This document shows, piece by piece, positions 55,994-64,000 of a DNA stretch of 64,000 nt. The translations under genes and the position numbers were made by a program. Every line of letters starts with the position of its first letter. The first letter of the stretch is position 1. The stretch covers positions 2,811,153 through 2,875,152 of the forward strand of contig NW_004450286.1 in NCBI RefSeq assembly GCF_000321225.1. Direction: 5' to 3'. Under the pieces are notes generated by a model. That model saw nothing but the letters and a program-made list of their open reading frames with translations. It did no database searches and had not been told where the DNA came from. This DNA is from Odobenus rosmarus divergens (lineage: Eukaryota; Chordata; Mammalia; Carnivora; Odobenidae).

Positions 55994-56186
55994 GGGGCGC
56001 CTGGGTGGCTCAGATGGTTAAGCGTCTGCCTTCAGCTCAGGTCATGATCCCAGGGTCCTGAGATCGAGCCCCACATCGGGTTCCTGGCTCGGCGGGGAAC
56101 CTGCTTCTCCCTGTCCCTGTCTCTCCCCCTGCTCATTCTCTCTCTCTGTCTCAAATGAATAAATAAAATCTTAAAAAAAAAAAAGA
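55994..56186 (+). mobile_element. Can-SINE in HNRNPH3 first intron
   Basis: GGGGCGCCTGGGTGGCTCAG, with AAAGACAATCTG duplicated; close to consensus. Confidence 0.95.
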
Positions 56187-58403
56187 CAATCTGCTGTAAT
56201 ACATTAATAAAGCTGTCCTGGAAACTACCTAGAGTTTACTAATTATTCAGGATAATCCATCTCAACCTTTCTTTACAACATCAGGACTAACCTCAATTCT
56301 GCTTTAAGACTGCCAAGTGTTAGCACCAATTAAAAATACCAGCAGCTGAACTAAGATAACTGTAGTCAGTTTTGAACAGGAGTTTAATTTCCTAAAAGTT
56401 ATGCCAAGTGAAAAAAGCCAGTCACAAAAGTCCATGTATGGTATGATTTTAAATGGGTGAAGTTTATGGTATGTGAATTGTATCTCAAAGCTGCTAAGCA
56501 CCTAACAGAGGTCAAATGAAACATCAAATTCCTTTGTAACCCAGAGGCATATACTACTATCTTCTGGAGTATAAGTCTTCTGAAGTATAATACATAAAGT
56601 TAGGGTGTGATACACCAATAAGTAACTTTGCAAATGGTAGCCAGCCGGTCCTAAAAAAATGAGAATGTTCTTCAAACTTTGGCAAAAAGCAGTGATATGT
56701 CTAACTAGAATGAAAAATTTACATCATTTCCCCTTTCCCGTGTGCTTGCTCCTTAATTTTCCAGTAGAAAAACTAGACACACCACTAATACCCAAAGAGA
56801 AGTCTAAATGTATAAAGGAGTTCTTCTCTAAAACAGTTACCATCACCTACTACAGCTCAACCACTTGTTTACCAAAATAAGAACACCAAAAAAAGAACAT
56901 GGTTATTAAAAATCTAAAGGCAATCAGATGGATTTCCAGATCATGATGCAGAGTAAAAGGCAGGAAAAAAGGTTTCTAGGGTAATCCAATCAGGAAAGCG
57001 GTTTTACGATGTACTATTTTACAGGAAACTAGACTTTTTTCAAAGGCTACTAAAAATCAGACCGTCTTCAACAATAGGAAGGTTTTTTGTTTTTTAAAGC
57101 TGAAAAAAGTAGATACTAAGAGTTCTTGTAAGGACTCAGAGCTATTATTGGAAACTGTTACTCTCAAGCGGCCTGTCACTTTGTACCCCACTCAATGAAA
57201 AGTACAGACCCAGTTCTGTGTTCTAAGGACCAAAAATCATCACACCACCACAGGACTGGGCTTTCGGTTTGTCTTTTTGTTGAGTAGGCCTGTTTTCTGG
57301 GTCAAAATACCACCACAGTCCTATACTAAAAAAAAATGCTTAGCTACGAAAAGTAAAATAAACGCTAACTGTATTTTGATGTATTTTACTTCTACAGCCT
57401 CTTTGCACAACATGTAACCTTTGGAGATTTAATACTGAAAAGTCAGTAACTCAACTGCTACACAAATTTATGCTATCACCATCACTAATTGTGTTTTAAC
57501 AACTGTTTCCCAAAGGTAAAACTCCTACTTAAATTATAACCCAGTATATGCCAAACTACACAAAACCATTGCTAAGCCACCCACCCCCGCCCAAAAGTTC
57601 AGAAAGCTGTATCATAATTCACTGGTCCTAAACGACCTATTTGAAATACGCCCGTTTCACGTTCCTATTTGATAAGTCATCCGCTTACTGCTTACAAAAC
57701 ATTTACCCACAAAGTGTTTACGTTTAAGATAAACGTGAGAAGAAGGAAAAAAAACCCTTTGGAAAATGAGTACGTACTCTTTTCGAAGTTCCAAATCTGG
57801 AATATAAGGGCCGGCTAAGCGTCCTTTATTCCTCCCCGGAGACTTTTCGATTATCTAGCTGCCCTAGAGACCAGAGAGCTAAGGAAAGTACGCCCCTTCC
57901 CGCCGCCCCCCCACCGCCACCTCTCCGTCCGGCAGCCAAGCCTGGCTTTAAAACCTTCGCCACCGGGCGGCGGAATTACAAAGGAGGCCGACTGCCTCCT
58001 TTGTCCTGGATTTGGGAGTTGAGCGCCTTCGTCGCCATTGGCTTTCCTCCCCCAGCTCCAGCCTCTCTCATCTTGGGAATCTGCGTCAGAAGTCACTCGC
58101 AGTCCCGCCAGCCCTGGTAGCCCTGCCGAGACTGCAGAGGAAGGGAGGCCGCGGTGGGAGGCCAGGCCCATCCGGCGCCATTTCCATCGGGAGCGCGCCC
58201 GCCAGCCCAGACCCTCCCCCCCCACCCAAGTGCCCAGTCTTTCCCAGCTCGCTTCGTTCCCCACCCTCATCCCTTCCGGGGCGCTCTGACCTTCCCCCCC
58301 CCCCACCGCCCCGGCCTTCTAAACCACTTTTCGGAAGCTGAGGGGCAAAAAGTAGAAAGAGAGGGGAAGGGCGGGAAGCCGAGGTGGCCGCGCCACCGTA
58401 CCC

Positions 58404-58416
58404 AAAATGGCGGAGG
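58404..58416 (+). promoter_or_regulatory. YY1-like site
   Basis: AAAATGGCGGAGG matches the ATGGCGG core of YY1 sites, which often lie just downstream of start sites in housekeeping promoters. Confidence 0.4.
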
Positions 58417-58908
58417 CCAAACCAGCAGGGAAAGAGGGGAAATGCTGGATGACCCCCCACTCCGGGCCTCAGTTTCGTCCACTAAATTTCACCCGAGCCA
58501 GTCCTCCCCCCGGCAGGCCGCCCTCCTTGAAGTGGGAGATCGCCTGGAAGGCGCAGTCTGGCCGCCTCCGAGCGGCGACCTCCACACTTCCCCCCCCACC
58601 CCACCCCCTCCCAGTCTCTCCTCCTTCTCCCGACTCCGCTCTCGAAACCACCAGCCCAACCTACCCCCTTTTACTTCAGATACCCTGTCGGGCGACAGTA
58701 ACGCCGACTCCGGTGCTCGCGGGGCCGATCGGGAAGAGGAAGAAGTCGCACGCCTCGTATAGCACTCGCCACAACGGTTCTTCCAACCGCCTCCACCAGC
58801 GACAACCGCTAAGGGAGCTGCGCAGCAGAGCGACTGGCTTGGGGGGATGGGAGAGAGCGAGCGAGAAGGAGGGGGTGGGGCGAGAGCAACGAAGACCGAC
58901 GGGCCCAC

Positions 58909-58918
58909 TCTCGCGAGA
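58909..58918. promoter_or_regulatory. TCTCGCGAGA element
   Basis: A perfect palindrome identical to the CpG-island promoter element reported to bind BANP (earlier linked to Kaiso/ZBTB33). Its place between the two expected divergent start sites fits a core promoter role; occupancy is inferred. Confidence 0.7.
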
Positions 58919-59228
58919 CAAGAGCCTCGATCCCGCCTTGGCGCTTAAGCAAGAAGTGCGCTTGCGCGCTAGTGGGTGGTCCTGTTTGTTGGGGAAGCCG
59001 TGGAAAGTAGCGGAGCTGGTCCCGTTAGAAAAAGACGCGGATTACTGTAAAACTGTTAAATGCTTAGAGCCTACCTTTCTGCCCACTCCGGCAGGATGTG
59101 AAGTGGCAGTAGTAGTTCTGCCAGTGTGTGTTGAAACGGTTTGGAGAAGTTCGATTCTGTGTCCGCACCAAGAACAAATTCCGTAGAGGCCCCACCCATA
59201 CCCCTGCGTCACCTGCAGGAAAGGGATG

Positions 59229-59236
59229 CCACGTGG
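59229..59236. promoter_or_regulatory. Palindromic E-box CCACGTGG
   Basis: A canonical USF/MYC-type E-box at the right edge of the island. Confidence 0.4.
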
Positions 59237-59517
59237 TTCGGCGGCCAAATGCGAGGAGGGCTTTTCTTGTCAGGTTTGTGTTAGGCAGTAAAATAAGTGT
59301 CCCCCCCCACCCCGCAAAGATACAGAAGTGTCCACCAGACCCCCATTTTGGCTCTTGGTCTGGGATTCCTTCCCTTCCCTGGCACCCGCCCCGCCCCCCT
59401 CCCCACCAGCGGGTCTCCTCCCCTGAGGCCTCTCAATTTCCCCTTTGATAGTCCCAGGAGAAAGTTACTCGCTTTCTCCTCGTGCCTTCCTGTTCTCTCT
59501 TGCTTTTCATCTCTCCA

Positions 59518-59825
59518 TTTGTCTTTATTGAAGTATAATTAACATACAGTGTTATATTAGTTTTAGGCGTACAACATTCATTGGACAATTCTAGTCTCGG
59601 TTGCTCATTAGGAAAAGTGTAGTCACCGTCTGTTACCATATAATGTTATAATATTGACTATATTCCCTATCCTGGGCTTTTCATCTCTGTGACTTTTTTA
59701 TTTTATAACTAGAAGTTTGTACCTCTTAATCCCCTATATCTATTCACCCATTCTCTCTGGCAGCCACCAGTTTGTTCTCCCTATTGAGTTCATTTGTTAA
59801 TTTTTGTTTGTTAGTTTCATCTCTT
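59518..59825 (-). mobile_element. L1 3' end fragment
   Basis: ATTGAAGTATAATTAACATA, GACTATATTCCCTATCCTGG and CAGCCACCAGTTTGTTCTCC; same class as the copy at 2.4 kb. Confidence 0.85.
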
Positions 59826-60571
59826 TATAACCTCAGTGACAAATCAGGCACTCGTGACTGAGGAGTTCGGATTGTTTTCTAAATAGGGCTTTGCATTCTT
59901 GAAAATTGCACGTACAAGTGACACCTAATACTTTTGGGTTGTGCTGACCTACCACCAAGGTCCTTAGTGACACCTTATGACTTTTTTTTTAATTAAAAAA
60001 AAAATGCAAGCCAAATTTCTGTGGGAAGGGTGCAGGAGGGTCCTGGTAAAGAAATCAAAGCAAGTTAAAGTGCAAATGTAGGAACCGTTATGAAGTGCAA
60101 GGGAGGGAAAGAAATGAATTTGAACACAGGGATGTTCCTGTAGGTTGGAAATGTGGACCAAACTAGGTTGCAGGCCTTTAATATCTAGCCAAAGACCTTG
60201 TACTTTGTACTACAGAGTTGGGAAGCCCTTGAGGTGGAATGAGGGGGTATAAGGGCTGTTAGCAGTGGAGAAGCTTGAATAATTTTTTACCCCATGAGAT
60301 CTCAAATGTGTAGGGTGGAGGCAGGAGGCCAGTTACCTGCATATAATGGACATTTCCATGTCATGGTTTAATTTACCCTCAAACCTGCTTTAGACAGGAC
60401 AGTAAGAATTGGCTAGGTCTTAGTGCCCTGTTGCTTTTCTTCAGCCCACTCCCTCAAAATACCTCTTAGAGAAAGGGGGATGGGACAGTGTGGTCATCAT
60501 TACAAGACACAGAAAAACAAAACCTGGATAATGTAATATTATGGTTCATATTTATTAAGAGCTTGCTTGAG

Positions 60572-60775
60572 GGGCTCCTGGGTGGCTCAGTCGTTAAGCG
60601 TCTGCCTTCGACTCAGGTCATGATCCTGGGGTCCTGGGATCGAGCCCTGCTTCAAGCTCTGCATCGGGCTCCCTGCTCCGCGGGAAGCCTGCTTCTCCCT
60701 CTCCCACTCCCCCTGCTTGTGTTCCCTCTCTCACTGTGTCTCTGTCAAATAAATAAAATCTTAAAAAAAAAAAAA
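60572..60775 (+). mobile_element. Can-SINE
   Basis: Flanked by AGAGCTTGCTTGAG on both sides; contains a short CAAGCTCTGCATCG duplication. Confidence 0.95.
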
Positions 60776-61087
60776 GAGCTTGCTTGAGCTAGTGCTGTGC
60801 TCAGTCCACTGACTCCTTACAGTCCTAAAGGATAATCATAATTTTTGTCTCCATTTTACAGATGAGATGCCTGAGTTTGAGAAGTGCAAAAAGTTGCTCA
60901 AGGTCACACCCCTAGTAGGTGCCTGGGTGGCTCAGTGGGTTAAGCATCTGCCTTCAGCTCAGGTCATGATCCCAGGATCCTGAGATTGAGTCCCACAGCC
61001 AGTGGGCTCCCTACTCAGTGGGGAATCTGCTTCTCCCTCTCCCTCTGCCCTTCCCCCCGCTCCTGCTTGCTTGCTTGCTCTCTCAAA

Positions 61088-61122
<35 letters not shown>

Positions 61123-61165
61123 AAATTTTTTCAAAGGTCATACACCTAGTGAAGAAGCTAGAATG
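60776..61165 (-). repeat. MIR split by a Can-SINE
   Basis: CCATTTTACAGATGAGATGC and TGCTCAAGGTCACACC are antisense MIR. The SINE insertion duplicated AAGGTCACACCCCTAGT (now AAGGTCATACACCTAGT on the right). Confidence 0.85.
60917..61126 (+). mobile_element. Can-SINE with (AAAT)n tail
   Basis: GGTGCCTGGGTGGCTCAGTG; the tail has expanded to about ten AAAT units (61085-61125). Confidence 0.94.
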
Positions 61166-61865
61166 TGAATCTAAATGGTTTTACTCCAGGGGTTAAGGTC
61201 TTAAAGCCCTCTGGACCTTCTTGGGGTTGCAAGTAACTTAACTGTGCATTCAGGGAACAAACATCCTTTTAGGCAAATTGAAGTTACTTCCCCTAACATT
61301 ACCAACTCAGGAGACCTGCAGTTAATGATTCATTGGCTGGAGACTTTTGAACAGGCCTGAAACTTGACATCCTGGTGTCACTGACACCTTGAGCCCTTCC
61401 CCCCAGTTAAAAAAAAATTGCTATATTAGTAAGACTCCAAGCTCCCACACTTCAGATGGAGTTCTTCCCTGGGTTCAAGTTACATCACTACTTTACTCTT
61501 TCAGTCTTTCAACCTGATTTGGTAGATGGAATTCTGTAATCCCTTTCACCCCTTGCCTGAATTCAAACAATATATTTAGTGCCTGATTGAGTTTGGCATT
61601 CTTTCCACATAATTTGTATGATTATGGGCCACAATCCTAAAATCATTCTAATGACTTTTCACCACTGAACTGCAATGTTTCCTTTGTGTTTTGACCACAA
61701 TTCCCTTATATCAGGCACTCTGCTGTTTGCCAGTGTGAATGCTTAGGAAGGACTTGAAATTAGTACATGCATTCCTTTTGCTTTTTTATTATTACACAAA
61801 GTAGGAAGCTTTGAATTTGAAAAAAATGTACACTGATTTTGGGGCAAACCTAATCTTTTTTAAAT
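61166..61865. other. Unique intergenic or PBLD 5' intron sequence
   Basis: No exon, RNA gene or repeat recognised. Confidence 0.4.
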
Positions 61866-61871
61866 GATTTT

Positions 61872-61981
61872 TGTTTTTATTTATTTTTTAAAGTAATCTC
61901 TATACCGAGTGTGGGGCTTGAACCCATACCCCAGAGATCAAGAGTCTCATGCTCTACTAACTGAGGCAGCCAGGCACCCCA
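61872..61981 (-). mobile_element. Old short Can-SINE
   Basis: AAAGTAATCTCTATACCGAG through GGCAGCCAGGCACCCC. Confidence 0.8.
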
Positions 61982-61984
61982 GGG

Positions 61985-63235
61985 GCAGATCTAATTTTTA
62001 TTTGTCTTCCTATTTTACTACGCTTCTCAAAAAAAAAAAAAAAGTCTATCAACTATTCCCATTTGCAAATTGAATTCTGTAAGTCTTGGTGAGATTGGTT
62101 CACAACTGCTCCAGTGATCCCTACAGAATTGTTTCCAGATTGATCTCTGTGGAATTGTTTCCATAGAGATGGTTAGAACTGAGGGCTCCCAGCTGCTTTC
62201 GGGATTTTGTTTTCTCTTTGTCTTCCTTTTAGTCATTTCAGTGCTTCAGTGCTTTTCCTGTTAGCATAGAGATCAGAGGGACCCTGGAGAGGATCTTGTT
62301 AGAGGCCATATTGAGAGAAAAGATGAAAAAGGAGAAGGAAATGGAAGTACCCACACCACCAACAATGAACGTGTGATCATGTATTACACCATCAGGATGA
62401 AAGGAGAGAAAAATTCCATGCAGAGCCCAGAGAAAGAGAAATTGAAAGACAATGCACCCTTCTGGGAGAGGGAAGGCACATTCACTAAAAGTTAGTTAAG
62501 ATAGTTGTTTGCATTACCCCAATGGCATTCTAAAATAACATAAAAACTGGGTTACCATAATCTTTTTGCCATTATGGAAAGCAAATAAGCTAAAAAAGGT
62601 AGCAAAACCCACAAATAAGTTTCTAGGAGTATGTTTCATTAGTTAATGCCTTTTTAAAACTAAATCTGCCTTACTAAGTTTTTGTGAAATGCTTGTTCAT
62701 ATTTGTCTTTAGAAAGCCGTGATCTTCCTTGTCATGATTCAAAATTATTTCTCAAGACAAGGCTTAATTACACAGTTTATATGCTTGATACTTTTTTGTT
62801 TCTTTCAGTCATCCAAGTGTTCATTCTGGGACTAGGGAAACCAAAAGGTCTCTTCCAATTTTAATGATTATACACTAAGTAAACAAATGGAAACTTAAAA
62901 GGAAGAAAGCACCTAATACACTCTTTCTGTAATTTTTAAAAATAATTAGAAGTATTGAACATTCTTTCTGTTCTAGTGGATTGTTGTGAAGAACAGGGAC
63001 AACAGCTACAAAAGATAGCTACTTAGGATTTTAAATCAAATTATTGTACAGCTTTTAGTGTGTCAAAAGCACATTGATAACTTAGTAACAGCACAGGTAA
63101 TAGAGTAACAGACTGTTTCCCGTTGATCTTAAGTTTCTGAGTGGTAGATAAAAATACAGGTTTCATTATATATATACCTATGTCTCTCAGTGTACAAACA
63201 ATGATGGTTATATTGGGAGTAGAGCACTTTAAGTA
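61985..63235. other. Unique sequence, nothing recognised
   Basis: A GA-rich purine stretch (about 62310-62480) has no open protein signature; no exon found. Confidence 0.4.
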
Positions 63236-63238
63236 ACT

Positions 63239-63347
63239 TTTTTTTTTTTTTTTTTAAGTAGGGGCTTGAACTCATGTCCCTGAGATGGAAACCTGAGCTG
63301 AGATCAAGAGTCAGATGCTTAACTGCCTTAGCCACCCAGGTGCCCCA
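63239..63347 (-). mobile_element. Old short Can-SINE
   Basis: Flanked by TAAGTAACT on both sides; contains a short deletion in the middle. Confidence 0.78.
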
Positions 63348-63479
63348 TAAGTAACTAATTTTCAATACAGTCTAGAGAAGTTATTATTTTATGGACCAAG
63401 AAATAGAAGAACCAAGAGATCCTTAATGCGTCAAAGTTTACAAAGAAAATCAATGGCAAAACTTAGAATTATCTTCATA

Positions 63480-63650
63480 ATCAAGGAGTCAGACAAGCCT
63501 TGGTTCCAATCCCAGCTTTGACACTTCCCTACCAGCTGCTTGATTCTGAGGCATTTAACTTTTTTGAACCTCAGTTTTTAAATCTCTAAAATGGGTGGTT
63601 GGGTTGTTATGTAGGATAGAGATTAGTAGTTGAAATAATAATTCTAGTCC
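63480..63650 (+). repeat. MIR
   Basis: TTGGTTCCAATCCCAGCTTT through CTCAGTTTTTAAATCTCTAA and AATGGGTGG. Confidence 0.78.
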
Positions 63651-63925
63651 CATCCTCTTTCATGCATGTTTGTCATGTCATTGTTAGTAAATGTGGCTCA
63701 TTCTTGATAAATTTATTTCAACAGTGAATTTAATAGAATTTTGGGGGTAAGTATGGTGTCCTAAGCACTGTATTGGGAGGCAGCAAATTATTTCAGGGAA
63801 ATCAGTGAACTCATATGACTACCAAGTATCACCTCTGGACAGAGCAAGTAATATGTTACATGTAATGTACTGCTGTTTTTCTAATATAGGCAGATACAGT
63901 TGCTGTTAATAAAATGGGGTGAGGG

Positions 63926-64000
63926 CGCCTGGGTGGCTCAGTTGGTTAAGCGACTGCCTTCGGCTCAGGTCATGATCCTGGAGTCCCGGGATCGAGTCCC
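63926..64000 (+). mobile_element. Can-SINE, cut by window end
   Basis: GGCGCCTGGGTGGCTCAGTT through GAGTCCCGGGATCGAGTCCC at the last base. Confidence 0.93.

Larger units (their letters stand above)
53481..57800 (-). other. HNRNPH3: HNRNPH3 first intron (right limit not fixed)
   Basis: Mostly unique sequence. It contains a GA-rich simple repeat, one MIR and one recent Can-SINE. The exon-1 donor should lie in the CpG island to the right, but I could not choose one with confidence. Confidence 0.6.
57800..59290. promoter_or_regulatory. CpG-island promoter, probably bidirectional (HNRNPH3 leftward, PBLD rightward)
   Basis: An abrupt rise in GC and CpG content compared with both flanks. Seen inside: GGGCGG at 57965, an AAAATGGCGGAGG YY1-like site at 58404-58416, TCTCGCGAGA at 58909-58918, an NRF1-like TGCGCTTGCGCG at 58957-58968 and CCACGTGG at 59229-59236. 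No TATA box is evident. The non-coding first exon of HNRNPH3 must lie here. In human, PBLD is the divergent neighbour, so its first exon may start near 58.95 kb; a CAG/GTTTGT donor-like site sits at 59273/59274. Many overlapping long frames here are GC-driven and not coding. Confidence 0.85.

Noticed and set aside
58154..59186. Overlapping long frames on both strands in the CpG island (up to 259 codons)
   Set aside because: Stops are rare in GC-rich DNA; frames overlap on both strands, are low-complexity Pro/Gly/Arg/Ser and match no known protein.
61085..61125. (AAAT)n as an independent regulatory microsatellite
   Set aside because: It is the expanded tail of the Can-SINE it adjoins.
59290..64000. 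PBLD coding exons
   Set aside because: Looked for the expected N-terminus of the PBLD protein and for other PBLD motifs; none found, so only the promoter-side inference is kept.

Overview
The window is vertebrate nuclear DNA from an arctoid carnivoran (bear, seal or mustelid type). About sixty tRNA-derived Can-SINEs are interspersed. Their head (GCGCCTGGGTGGCTCAG, then a GCCTTCGGCTCAGGTCATGA box and an AAATAAATAAAATCTT tail) fits the arctoid SINEC type better than the dog SINEC_Cf or the cat form. L1 fragments, MIRs and one MER2/Tigger remnant fill much of the remaining non-coding DNA. No bacterial-style operon, CRISPR or integrated virus was seen.

Two protein-coding genes are recognised exon by exon, plus the edge of a probable third. 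RUFY2 runs on the + strand: 17 coding exons from 789 to 44495 cover everything after a first exon lying left of the window. Adding the four missing bases gives 1818 nt (605 aa plus stop) with every splice phase matching. It encodes a RUN domain, long coiled coils and a C-terminal FYVE finger. HNRNPH3 runs on the - strand: nine coding exons from 53457 down to 48041 give exactly 1041 nt (346 aa), with two quasi-RRMs separated and followed by Gly/Tyr-rich tracts. The two genes converge tail to tail, with candidate poly(A) signals only a few hundred bases apart (about 46.5 and 46.9 kb).

Layout: 1-44495, RUFY2 exons and repeat-dense introns; 44496-about 46550, RUFY2 3'UTR; about 46890-48040, HNRNPH3 3'UTR; 48041-53480, HNRNPH3 coding exons; 53481-about 57800, SINE-poor first intron; about 57800-59290, CpG-rich promoter island with a TCTCGCGAGA element. 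To the right are an L1 end, MIRs and SINEs. In human the divergent neighbour of HNRNPH3 is PBLD, so 59-64 kb is probably the PBLD 5' region, but no PBLD coding exon was found.

The most interesting points are: a probable alternative terminal exon of RUFY2 (23652-23760) that would give a 436-aa isoform lacking the FYVE finger; a run of six G-tracts directly downstream of the exon-3 donor of HNRNPH3, suggesting regulation by hnRNP H/F proteins; a 45-bp 5S rRNA fragment inside an old L1; and several nested or target-reusing SINE insertions.
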